Shown in pieces: positions 1-7,736 of a DNA stretch of 64,000 nt. The notes under the pieces were generated by a model. The model saw only the letters and a list, made by a program, of their open reading frames with translations. It had not been told where the DNA came from and made no database searches. Location of the stretch: contig CANLRN010000011.1 in the NCBI GenBank assembly GCA_947493495.1, forward strand, positions 1 to 64,000, read 5' to 3'. A program made the position numbers and the translations under genes. The DNA is from an uncultured Aquimarina sp. GTDB taxonomy: Bacteria > Bacteroidota > Bacteroidia > Flavobacteriales > Flavobacteriaceae. Each line of letters begins with the position of its first letter. The first letter of the stretch is position 1.

Positions 1-303
1 TTTGGAAATAAATTAATTCGAATTGCTACAGACAGTATTTTATATGCGCATACAGATTCTAAAAACTATTGCTCTATTGTAACTACTGATGATAAGAAGT
101 TTACAGTAAGACATTCTATCACAAGTTTGCTTAAAGCATTAAACCGTAATTTTTTTGTTCAGACACATCGATCTTATATCATCAATTGGAATAAGATAGA
201 TTCTTTTCATGAATATGATCAGGTAGTAGAGGTTTTAGGGCATCATATTCCTGTCGGAAGAACCTATAAGGAAGACTTATATAAAAGAATTAAGATTGTT
301 TGA
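1..303 (+). CDS. LytTR-type DNA-binding response regulator, C-terminal part
   Basis: The frame is open from the first base and ends at a TGA. The roughly 100 visible residues match the LytTR DNA-binding domain: an ILYAHTDSKNYCSI strand, a VRHSITSLLKAL helix, then FVQTHRSYIINWNKI and a final VPVGR-like IPVGRTYKEDL strand. This domain normally forms the C-terminal half of response regulators that bind direct repeats upstream of target genes. The receiver domain and the start lie outside the window, so its partner kinase and inputs cannot be seen. The only ambiguity is whether the missing N-terminus is a receiver or a membrane domain. Confidence 0.85.
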   Translation, partial: FGNKLIRIATDSILYAHTDSKNYCSIVTTDDKKFTVRHSITSLLKALNRNFFVQTHRSYIINWNKIDSFHEYDQVVEVLGHHIPVGRTYKEDLYKRIKIV

Positions 304-322
304 TCATCACCTAATATAATTT

Positions 323-483
323 GAAGTGGTTTAAACTTTTTTGATTTAAGTGAAAAATAGTGGTTTTGTGTTCAGATAAAGCAATTTTTTAGTTGCATAG
401 CAATGCTACGGAAGTAAAAAATTGTGAAATAAGGACACAAAAAGACATTTTTTTAGCAAATTGAAAAAAGTTTAAACCACTTC
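323..483. repeat. Long imperfect hairpin (palindromic repeat unit)
   Basis: Perfect 20-bp inverted arms lie at 323-342 and 464-483. The DNA between them also folds back imperfectly around a centre near 395-405 (GCATAGCAATGC), giving one roughly 160-bp hairpin. It has no ORF. It lies just after the LytTR gene and could act as a terminator, but it is far longer than the simple terminators elsewhere in the window and resembles a miniature mobile or REP-like element. Confidence 0.6.
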
Positions 484-613
484 TTTAAGCCAAACTAAAC
501 GAATTGCAAAAACAATTGGTTAAAAAATAAGATTCATCAAACCATAAATGATCTGATGAATCTTTCGATTTATGAATATAAATCAGCAAACACAAACTAA
601 AACTAAAAACCTA

Positions 614-1633
614 CTAATTTCTTTTTCCATCAAATGATACGCGAGTCATTTCTCCATCTATTTCCAGATCATCGAATGACATATCTACTTCTATAGCCGA
701 TGAATACTCTCCTTCTATAATAACCGAGGTATATTCATCGAAATTATTCTTTCTACCAAATTGTATGTCGTGAATTGACGGAATACCGTCACTAAAATCT
801 AATCGATATGTTTTGCACCCAGTTTCTATGATAGTACAGATCCCTTTTCTGTTTTCGATGCCATCATAGGTGCTAAGTTTACCTCTGTATATACCTACTA
901 TTTTTTCTGGAAGATTACTAATTTCAGAAGAATTACAACCAAATATGGCACCATAACTATGATTGTGATTAAGAATACATACACTTGTATGAGTATTCAT
1001 GTTTCTGGTATTTGTGTTTACAGAGACCCCAGTACTATTAGTTCCTAGAGATACATTGCCATCCTGTACTTCGATGCTGTTATTTTCTGTGCCAAGAGAT
1101 ACATTTCCATTTTCTACTCGGATTCCAGTGTTTCCAGTACCAAGAGATATAGTCCCATTAGTAATGTGTATACCTGCATCTTCAGTTTCTACTGTAGTAT
1201 TTATAGCATCTCTTTCATCCGAAATAGCACCTTCTATGCTTCCAGAAAATGCAAATGCTCCTGCTGCGGTAGCACCTATTGATAAATCTCCTTCTTCATC
1301 TACAGTAACAGCTAATGTTTTTCCTTTGTAGATAATAGTAGCGGTATAAGTATCCTCTGTTTTCATAAATTTCACCTGAGAAATAGGAGGGATCCCATCA
1401 CTAAAAGAAAGCACATATGCTCTATACCCTCTGGCCTTGATGGTACAAGTACCGTTGGTGTTTATCTTTGTTCTACTCGATGCACTGCTAAGTACTCCTG
1501 TATATGTAGTAATTAAAAAATCGGGCAATTTAGCAGATGATTGCCCAATAGCAGAACTTATTTGAAATCCAAATACTAAAGTTAATACTATTAGAAATGA
1601 CGAATGAGCTTTTACGTTTTGTTTTTTTTCCAT
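614..1633 (-). CDS. Secreted two-domain protein with central 16-residue repeats
   Basis: Not a family I can name. The ATG at 1633 is preferred over an upstream in-frame GTG at 1651 because it gives a normal signal peptide (MEKKQNVKAHSS, then a hydrophobic stretch to about residue 30). Two related beta-rich domains sit at about residues 43-131 and 247-336. Each has YxGxLS, a GTCTI or GICTI strand, a FSDGIPxI motif and an acidic DL-rich end. Between them (about 154-207) a 16-residue unit repeats, with the pattern G-I-x-V-x-N-G-N-V-S-L-G-T, suggesting a short beta-solenoid. The same FSDG domain forms the lipoprotein at 16914-17339. The gene stands alone; the product is probably exported to the periplasm or surface. 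Confidence 0.75.
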   Translation of the reverse strand: MEKKQNVKAHSSFLIVLTLVFGFQISSAIGQSSAKLPDFLITTYTGVLSSASSRTKINTNGTCTIKARGYRAYVLSFSDGIPPISQVKFMKTEDTYTATIIYKGKTLAVTVDEEGDLSIGATAAGAFAFSGSIEGAISDERDAINTTVETEDAGIHITNGTISLGTGNTGIRVENGNVSLGTENNSIEVQDGNVSLGTNSTGVSVNTNTRNMNTHTSVCILNHNHSYGAIFGCNSSEISNLPEKIVGIYRGKLSTYDGIENRKGICTIIETGCKTYRLDFSDGIPSIHDIQFGRKNNFDEYTSVIIEGEYSSAIEVDMSFDDLEIDGEMTRVSFDGKRN

Positions 1634-1798
1634 GATTTGTTTTATTAGCACTAAACTAGCGTATTAGAAGCGACAGCTGTTTTGATAGTGGACTTTCGTA
1701 CTAGTTTTGTGTACGAATGAAAGAATTGAGAGTCTTTTTGTAGTAGACAGTTGGATAATTATCATCATTTATGACTAATGATCATAGGAATCAATTAC

Positions 1799-1826
1799 TT
1801 GTCAACTAAAATTAACTGTAAATTTG
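1799..1826 (+). promoter_or_regulatory. Bacteroidetes-type promoter of the esterase gene
   Basis: TTG at 1799-1801, a 17-bp spacer, then TAAATTTG at 1819-1826. This matches the TTG/TAnnTTTG pattern known for the primary sigma factor of Bacteroidetes. The start codon at 1851 lies about 18 bases after the expected transcription start. Confidence 0.55.
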
Positions 1827-1850
1827 TATACTCAAATAAATTAGAACCTT

Positions 1851-2807
1851 ATGAAAGCAATATTTTATTTTTTGAGTATTACTATAGTAATCATCAGTTG
1901 TACATCTAGCGATGAAACTATATCAGATACAGATTCATGTGTAGAACAAATTTGGTTCGAAGACGCCGATAATGATGGATTAGGAAATCCAGATATCAGT
2001 CAAATGAGTTGTGAACAACCAGAAGGATATGTAGCAAATAATAACGATGATATAGATGAAGTGATCAGAGATGAATCACTAATCTTCAGACCTGGAGAAC
2101 AAGAAGTATATTTATTAAATGAAACGGAAGCAAACTATGCTTTCTTTTTATACACACCTAGGATGTATGATGAAAACAATGACGAAGAATACCCTTTGAT
2201 TATATTTCTTCATGGAGTAGGAGGTAGAGGGGATGGTTTGACTCCTGAGACTTTAAACAGAGTATCAAATAATGGACCTACTTCATTAATTAAAACGAAT
2301 CAGTGGGATCCACCAACTCCAATGATAGTCGTTTCTCCACAATCTCCAGATTTTTGGGATGCCGATAGACTTCATACATACATAAAATACCTCATTGATA
2401 ATTTAAAAATTGATATTTCTAGAATTTATATGACAGGTAATAGTATGGGAGGACGAGGTACTTTTGATTATATATCTACTTATGGAGATAATTCTTACCC
2501 TGTTGCTGTAGTACCTATTGCAGGTTGGAGTGAGATTAATGATGGTATTCCTTTCAGAAATGTAGCACTTTGGGCTTTTCATGGAGATATGGATGCTTCT
2601 GTAGATGTACGTGGCTCAATAGACATGGTAAACGCTATTAATACTGCAGAGCCTAAAATAAAGGCAAGGCTTACTATTTTCCCTGAATCTGGTCACGGTG
2701 TGTGGCCTGGTGTTTATAATGGACGAGGAATGGGAATGGAGAGTCAAGATTATGATCCTTTTGATATGAACATCTATGAATGGATGCTAATGCATAAGAA
2801 GAACTAA
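1851..2807 (+). CDS. Lipoprotein alpha/beta-hydrolase (esterase-like)
   Basis: A surface or periplasmic esterase of the alpha/beta-hydrolase superfamily. Residues 1-17 are a lipoprotein signal ending IISC. Residues 35-68 (FEDADNDGLGNP, then CEQPEGYVANNNDD) form a short Asp-rich calcium-binding-like segment typical of Bacteroidetes surface proteins. The hydrolase domain follows from about 90: oxyanion-type FLHGVGGRG at 119-126, nucleophile Ser198 in GNSMGG, acid Asp248 (or Asp246) in HGDMDAS, and His282 in ESGHGVW. This layout resembles PHB-depolymerase or feruloyl-esterase-like enzymes; the substrate cannot be told. It is a single gene with its own promoter, followed by a strong hairpin. Confidence 0.85.
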   Translation: MKAIFYFLSITIVIISCTSSDETISDTDSCVEQIWFEDADNDGLGNPDISQMSCEQPEGYVANNNDDIDEVIRDESLIFRPGEQEVYLLNETEANYAFFLYTPRMYDENNDEEYPLIIFLHGVGGRGDGLTPETLNRVSNNGPTSLIKTNQWDPPTPMIVVSPQSPDFWDADRLHTYIKYLIDNLKIDISRIYMTGNSMGGRGTFDYISTYGDNSYPVAVVPIAGWSEINDGIPFRNVALWAFHGDMDASVDVRGSIDMVNAINTAEPKIKARLTIFPESGHGVWPGVYNGRGMGMESQDYDPFDMNIYEWMLMHKKN

Positions 2808-2916
2808 AAAATGTAATTTTAGAACGTATAAAGGTAGTATTCTTGATTACTTTACTATTAGTAGTTGATTTTTGATAGCAATATCTAACTATTGAGAATG
2901 GTAAAGTATGCCAATT

Positions 2917-2974
2917 TACACCAGAATGACAAATCTATAGATAAAATTTATTTTAGATTTGTCATTTTGGTGTA
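2917..2974. terminator. Bidirectional hairpin terminator
   Basis: 20-bp arms at 2917-2936 and 2955-2974 pair with at most two mismatches around an 18-base loop. It sits between the esterase gene (plus) and a small peptide gene (minus) whose stop is at 2983, so it probably ends both transcripts. Confidence 0.7.
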
Positions 2975-2982
2975 GATATTAT

Positions 2983-3129
2983 TTAGTTACATGGTCTATA
3001 TGGACAAAAAAATTGCATATGCGAAACTACTCCACAATCACACCCATTAACGGCATAACCTCCATTTACTGTTTTCTGAACTTCTTTTTTAAGAATTTTT
3101 ACTCCTTCTACGTTTAAAATACTTTTCAT
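2983..3129 (-). CDS. Double-glycine-leader Cys-rich peptide (48 aa)
   Basis: The product begins MKSILNVEGVKILKKEVQK, then TVNGG, then a 24-residue Cys-rich core (YAVNGCDCGVV, ending in CPYRPCN). The leader has the form seen in Bacteroidetes GG-leader natural-product or bacteriocin-like precursors, in which a peptidase-containing ABC transporter cuts after GG. The core holds four Cys. The leader closely matches those at 3649-3831, 4100-4294 and the broken copy at 6789-6929; the core best matches the 6789 copy. No modification enzyme or exporter lies in the window, so maturation is unknown. Confidence 0.7.
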   Translation of the reverse strand: MKSILNVEGVKILKKEVQKTVNGGYAVNGCDCGVVSHMQFFCPYRPCN

Positions 3130-3428
3130 TGTTTTAAAAATTAGATTAATACTATCAATAAAGAACTCATCGTGACTTTTTCTATTTCCTGAAGAATAGC
3201 TAAAATTTGCTCATATTTTGTTACTTTTTTTATACTTAGCGTTGTTATGCCTTGCAAAAAGTGCCTACTCTATACAAATACTACCTCGTTTTCGGTTAAT
3301 AACAAAAAGTTAAGATGAGTTTAAAATATTCTTTTTGTAAGCACCAAAAATGACTTTGTGGAAGTTGGTATGTATAATGTGGTCAAACAACAGAAATTAG
3401 AGGAATAGTTTTTTACTATGCTCTTCTA
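3130..3428. other. Non-coding stretch upstream of the GG-leader peptide
   Basis: No convincing ORF. It should contain the promoter of the minus-strand peptide ending at 3129, but I could not fix a promoter motif with confidence. Loose similarity to DNA near 5040 and 6990 (tracts around TTTGTGGA) hints at shared upstream regions among the peptide genes. Confidence 0.4.
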
Positions 3429-3592
3429 ATACGATTTACGAATAAAAATTTCGCATCTAATGACATTCTTTTTCTACTATATTTTCTTCATAAAAATGAA
3501 ACAATAGCTATGGCTATTCTTTAATTTGATTTATCAATCTAGCGAAAAATTCTTGCTATTATTTTTACGAAATTTTCATCCGTAAATCGTAT
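3429..3592. repeat. 164-bp palindromic-end element, copy A
   Basis: First of four copies of an intergenic element with inverted ends: ATACGATTTACG on the left and CGTAAATCGTAT on the right, each extending about 25 bp to ATTTCG. The centre contains AATAGCTATGGCTATT, itself a small dyad. It has no ORF. Other copies are at 37724, 50125 and, inverted, 57252. Confidence 0.9.
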
Positions 3593-3648
3593 AAGACTAC
3601 AATTCATTGTCAAGAATTATAGATTGTATAGTACTCACATATTATTAC

Positions 3649-3831
3649 CTATAAAATTACACATTGTTTAAAAGGTGGAGAATTAGAAACAAAACGACAA
3701 GTATAGTCATAACTTGTTGTAAGGTCAACACAGTCTCTATTCGTATAACATGGCAAGAAATTTCCTCCACGGATTGATTTTTGTTGTTTTTTAGTTATAA
3801 AAAAGCCCAAATTTAAGAGATTTTTAATCAT
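3649..3831 (-). CDS. Double-glycine-leader Cys-containing peptide (60 aa)
   Basis: Sequence begins MIKNLLNLGFFITKKQQKS, then IRGG, then a core starting NFLPCYTNRDC with four Cys in total. The leader follows the KNLLNL...KKxQKxIxGG plan of Bacteroidetes GG-leader precursors, and the cut is expected after GG. The core differs from its neighbours except for the FLPC motif shared with the peptide at 4100-4294. The class (disulfide bacteriocin, RiPP or signal) is unknown. An independent small transcript is likely. Confidence 0.6.
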   Translation of the reverse strand: MIKNLLNLGFFITKKQQKSIRGGNFLPCYTNRDCVDLTTSYDYTCRFVSNSPPFKQCVIL

Positions 3832-3924
3832 GGTCTTGAGTTTTAAAAGTTATGTTTGGCAGCTATTATAGGACATTCCTCTACATCTCCTTAGAAAGAA
3901 GAGGCTTTTTATCCTAGTATATTC

Positions 3925-4095
3925 AACCTGCTTTATACATTAGAAAATCTATTACATCTTTAGGCTACCACAAATACTGGCGTGACACTTGATTTTTTAC
4001 TATAACCATAGTGATGCTATGTTAAAATCGAGAAAAAGTCAATATTTATGGTGCCTCAAAGTTTCATAACGAAGTTCTAAAGCATAATCTAGATT
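3925..4095. repeat. 171-bp hairpin element, copy 1
   Basis: The left end reads AACCTGCTTTATACATTAG and the unit folds back on itself around 4015-4025. It matches 16467-16637 over its whole length (both 171 bp), best at the ends (TTATACATTAGAAAATCTAT; TCATAACGAAGTT) and at the centre (TAACCRTARYGATGCTA). It has no ORF and ends five bases from the stop of the 4100-4294 gene. Confidence 0.7.
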
Positions 4096-4099
4096 AAAT

Positions 4100-4294
4100 T
4101 TAGAAAGCACATAAATCATCAATAAAACCCACAGTTTCTATATAAACTCCACATCCACCGCAAGGGCAATCATGATCCGACCAACAAGGTAAAAATTGTG
4201 GACAGATCTCAAAACCAAATCCCCCTCCTTTAAGTTCTTTTTGTTGTGTTTTATTAAGAATAGTAACACCTTCTAGGTTTAAAATATTTTTCAT
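4100..4294 (-). CDS. Double-glycine-leader Cys-rich peptide (64 aa)
   Basis: Leader MKNILNLEGVTILNKTQQKE, then LKGG, and a core beginning GFGFEICPQFLPCWSDHDC with six Cys including CPCGGC. This is the clearest GG-leader precursor of the set. Its start region (leader DNA plus about 300 bp upstream) is duplicated at 7122-7358, where the leader is cut short by a stop codon. Export through a peptidase-domain ABC transporter is expected from the leader, but no such gene is in the window. The mature product may be disulfide-bonded or enzymatically modified; the sequence does not decide. Confidence 0.7.
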   Translation of the reverse strand: MKNILNLEGVTILNKTQQKELKGGGFGFEICPQFLPCWSDHDCPCGGCGVYIETVGFIDDLCAF

Positions 4295-4603
4295 TGTGTA
4301 AGAATTAAATTTATACTAATGATGAAAGTAAGTATGCCTGATGAATATTTATATCATCGGATGCTCTTTTTGAGAAGGAGGGGGTGTGTTGGTGTACAAG
4401 TATATTTTCAAAACACACCAAAGTTTCTAGTACATGCCAAATAATGATATAAACTATAATACCGTCCCTCTCAAAAAGAGCATCGTATTGCATATTTATC
4501 ATAAGATATTGTTTTAGACACTAGAAAAGAACAAAGAGAGGAGTTTTGTAGCTTCTGTGTGGATGAATGGTATATATATGGGGAATAATTATTATAATAA
4601 TAT
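4243..4603. repeat. Duplicated segment, copy 1 (leader start plus upstream DNA)
   Basis: This stretch covers the leader coding start of the 4100-4294 gene and its upstream DNA through GGATGAATGGTATATATATG. It recurs at 7122-7358 with scattered differences. Copy 1 carries an extra hairpin (4360-4484) that copy 2 lacks. Confidence 0.8.
4360..4484. repeat. Hairpin insertion with an unoccupied counterpart
   Basis: Perfect 15-bp arms GATGCTCTTTTTGAG (4360-4374) and CTCAAAAAGAGCATC (4470-4484) enclose about 95 bp. The duplicated sequence at 7221-7250 reads straight through as GAATATTTATAGCATCGTATTGC, without the hairpin. Copy 1 therefore either gained this element or copy 2 lost it cleanly. Confidence 0.7.
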
Positions 4604-4738
4604 GACAGATACTCTTATTGTTTGAGCCGAAAATATACTACACCCTGAGATGGATTCTTATACTATTTGTTGTCAATGTGATACTATAAAATCTCTATAA
4701 TCACCCAATGGGATATGATAAAAAGCATAATTTTATTC

Positions 4739-4866
4739 CTATAGAAAATAGGAAGCATCGTTTTCTAAATTTGTTATATCTAAAAAAACTATTGCCATCA
4801 TCAGATGGTTTTGGTGGAGCAAGAGATGAGGTTGCTTTTTTATGACTAGGTTTTCCATAATAATTT
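4739..4866 (-). pseudogene. Fragment similar to the C-terminal tail of the 8678-9268 gene
   Basis: Read on the minus strand, one frame gives KPSHKKATSSLAPPKPSDDG followed by NSFF. This parallels the KPVPKKATPSPAPPKP and later PSNGDNSFFSI tail of the protein encoded at 8678-9268, with the middle part missing. The open frame that can be called here (4739-4930) uses a different frame, so no matching protein is made. It looks like a decayed copy of the cargo-operon gene end. Confidence 0.5.
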
Positions 4867-5147
4867 TATATCCAATGGTACCTCCAACGCCTAATGAAAA
4901 TATAAAGGTTCTAGAGTTGTTTCTAAACATTCAAAAAACAAATTAAACATTTATTGTTATACCTCACATTATTTTTGGATTTTGGTTTTTGATATTCTTT
5001 TATCAGATATTGAAACCTAAAGGTTTTAAAAAAAATGAATCATTCATCCACAAAATCATGCCATTAGTCCACTAAATCAATTAATTGATAAACTTTTCTA
5101 ACATATTTGTAGAATATAGATGTAGTCTTTAAACTAAATGTTGATCT

Positions 5148-6698
5148 ATGAAGAATTTATATTTGGGAATTATAGTAATATGTACGTGTTTAATTTTTTC
5201 TTGTACTAAAGAAATAGATGAAGAGCTTATTACAATAACAATTATTGAAGATGATTTTGAAGATGATTTTGAAGATGTAAATAATGTGTTATTAAAAATA
5301 TTAGAGGATAATCCTGACAATACGCTTAATTGGAGTGATAATTTAGATAATATTAATAATTGGGAAGGACTTGTAGTCGATAATAACCAATTAATAGGAT
5401 TGGACATAGAAAATAAAGGTATTAAGGTTCTTACTCCAACAATCAATCTATTAGAAGATTTAATAGTTTTTAAACTTAAAAATAATGAGTTAAACAATAT
5501 TCCAAAGGAGTTGTTCGATTTAAAAAATCTAGAGAATTTATCATTATCAGGAGGAACTAATCTAACCATACAGGTTGATGATTTTTTACTAGGTCTATTT
5601 TCTTTATCAAATTTAAAAGAACTTGATTTAGATCGTATTGAAATTAACGAAATAGAAGGAATAGGATCTTTAAGTCAGTTAGAAAAGTTAACTCTAAAAG
5701 ATATTCCGTTAGACGTTATTCCTGATGATATAGGTCAACTTACACTTTTAGAAGAACTAAACTTTACAAACAGTAATTTTTTTGAAATTCCTGAAGGTTT
5801 TTTTCGATTAATAAATTTAGAAAGTATTTCTCTTGTTAGTAATAAGAACCTTACTACAATACCCGAAGGATTAGGAGTTTTTACAAAATTAGATTCATTG
5901 ACCATAACTGGAAGTAAAGGAATACAAAAATTTGTTAGCAGTATTTCTGAAGCTACTACGCTAAAAAAACTAGATTTATCTAATAACAACATAGGTTTTT
6001 TAACTAATGAAGACGGTATTATTCCTGATGAAATAGGAATGTTATCACAACTAATAGATTTAAATTTAGAAGATAATCATATTAATACGATTAGTGCTAG
6101 AATTGGTGAGTTGGTAAACCTTAAAACGATTAATCTTCGTAATAATAAAATTACAGATATTCCTGAAGAATTCGGAGCGTTAACAATTCTAGATATACTG
6201 GACTTATCAGGTAATTTAATGCTTAATGAAATACCTGAGGAGGTTTGTAAATTACAAGATTTAGGCGCTGTAATTATTAGTGAAGGAGAATGTGGTGATC
6301 TTAGGGTAAGCTCGGAGTATGGTTTTAATACGACAGAAGTAGGAGTTAGCTCGTTATTTTTTATAGATGTTGTTTTAGATGCAGTGATTGATCCTGTTTT
6401 TATTGATGGAGACGGCCCTTTTGATTTGGACTTTGGAGAAATTGGGTTTCAAGTTCACGAGGTAAATGTAGAAGATGTGTTAAATAGAGAAGATACTCCT
6501 GATCAAGTTCTTATTACCGAATCTGACACACAACAATTTATTAACGGAACCAATAATCTATCATATGAACTTATATCACCTTCGGTACCAAATATAGATT
6601 TGCCAGAAGGAAGAACATATCGTGTAAGATTATTTAATACAGAGTTTAGTAATGTAAAAACGTATTTACCTGCATATGAACTTACAGTTTTAGAATAG
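5148..6698 (+). CDS. Leucine-rich-repeat lipoprotein (516 aa)
   Basis: The lipoprotein signal MKNLYLGIIVICTCLIFSC places it on the outer membrane or surface. An Asp/Glu-rich stretch follows (residues 22-50), then leucine-rich repeats from about 75 to 400 of the form L..L.L..N.l..IP..ig.L (for example LKTINLRNNKITDIPEEFGAL), the plan of bacterial adhesion or recognition LRRs. The last 110 residues are a different beta-type domain ending YLPAYELTVLE. The region encoding the last repeat and the start of that domain is copied at 7372-7598. It stands alone, with a strong terminator after the stop. The ligand is unknown. Confidence 0.8.
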   Translation: MKNLYLGIIVICTCLIFSCTKEIDEELITITIIEDDFEDDFEDVNNVLLKILEDNPDNTLNWSDNLDNINNWEGLVVDNNQLIGLDIENKGIKVLTPTINLLEDLIVFKLKNNELNNIPKELFDLKNLENLSLSGGTNLTIQVDDFLLGLFSLSNLKELDLDRIEINEIEGIGSLSQLEKLTLKDIPLDVIPDDIGQLTLLEELNFTNSNFFEIPEGFFRLINLESISLVSNKNLTTIPEGLGVFTKLDSLTITGSKGIQKFVSSISEATTLKKLDLSNNNIGFLTNEDGIIPDEIGMLSQLIDLNLEDNHINTISARIGELVNLKTINLRNNKITDIPEEFGALTILDILDLSGNLMLNEIPEEVCKLQDLGAVIISEGECGDLRVSSEYGFNTTEVGVSSLFFIDVVLDAVIDPVFIDGDGPFDLDFGEIGFQVHEVNVEDVLNREDTPDQVLITESDTQQFINGTNNLSYELISPSVPNIDLPEGRTYRVRLFNTEFSNVKTYLPAYELTVLE

Positions 6699-6735
6699 TA
6701 CATTTTTAAATATAATATGATCAGTTAATTATATA

Positions 6736-6771
6736 AAAAACCTCATCAATTTTTACATTGATGAGGTTTTT
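6736..6771 (+). terminator. Intrinsic terminator after the LRR gene
   Basis: A 15-bp perfect stem AAAAACCTCATCAAT / ATTGATGAGGTTTTT with a six-base loop and a T-run lies 37 bases after the LRR stop codon. On the other strand it could also end the broken peptide gene at 6789. Confidence 0.85.
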
Positions 6772-6788
6772 ACATTAAAAAAAAGATT

Positions 6789-6929
6789 TTAGTCACAATT
6801 TCTATGCAGACAAAAGAATTGTATATGTGTCACTCTGCAATCACATCCCAGAATTCCTCCATTTATAGTTTTCTGGGCTTCTTTTTTAAGGATTTTTATC
6901 CCTTCTACGTTTAAAATGTTTTTTTTTGA
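6789..6929 (-). pseudogene. GG-leader peptide gene lacking a start codon
   Basis: The frame encodes KKNILNVEGIKILKKEAQK, then TINGG, then a core ILGCDCRVTHIQFFC...CD. It is clearly the sister of the peptide at 2983-3129, with the same GCDC and QFFC motifs. At the expected start the ATG has become ATC and an A-run is one base off frame, and a stop lies in frame just upstream with no ATG, GTG or TTG between. The body is otherwise intact, so loss looks recent, or it could be expressed from a non-standard start or after slippage on the A9 run. Confidence 0.6.
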
Positions 6930-7121
6930 TTGTGTAAAATTTTAGGTGAATATTATTAGTAAAGTATTCTTTTAACTAACATAAAAGATCAATTTGTGGA
7001 GTTTTGGTATGAATATGTGGATGAATTAATTAATACCATTCCTGATTTAAATTTGATCATAAGAAAAGTAACAGATTTTTGGCTTAGATGATAAAGAAAA
7101 CCCAAACATAGTAGAGCTACG

Positions 7122-7603
<482 letters not shown>

Positions 7604-7736
7604 ATATCGCATTTACAGGTCCCTATATATATCGAAAACTCTTCTAGTGATAACGCTTAAAAAAGGTCTTGCTATTTTTATAAGAAAACTAATTTTTTAC
7701 AACTACTTTTGCTAATCAATCATAAAATCCATTATA

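Noticed and set aside
999..1331. Plus-strand frame of 110 codons opposite the repeat protein
   Set aside because: It mirrors the 16-residue repeats on the other strand; no signal, no family, no promoter.
4311..4502. 63-codon minus-strand frame
   Set aside because: It runs through the arms and loop of the 4360-4484 hairpin and is absent from the duplicated copy; no protein features.
4739..4930. 63-codon minus-strand frame starting MFRNNSRTFIF
   Set aside because: The recognisable homology (to the tail of the 8678-9268 product) is in a different frame, so this frame is incidental.
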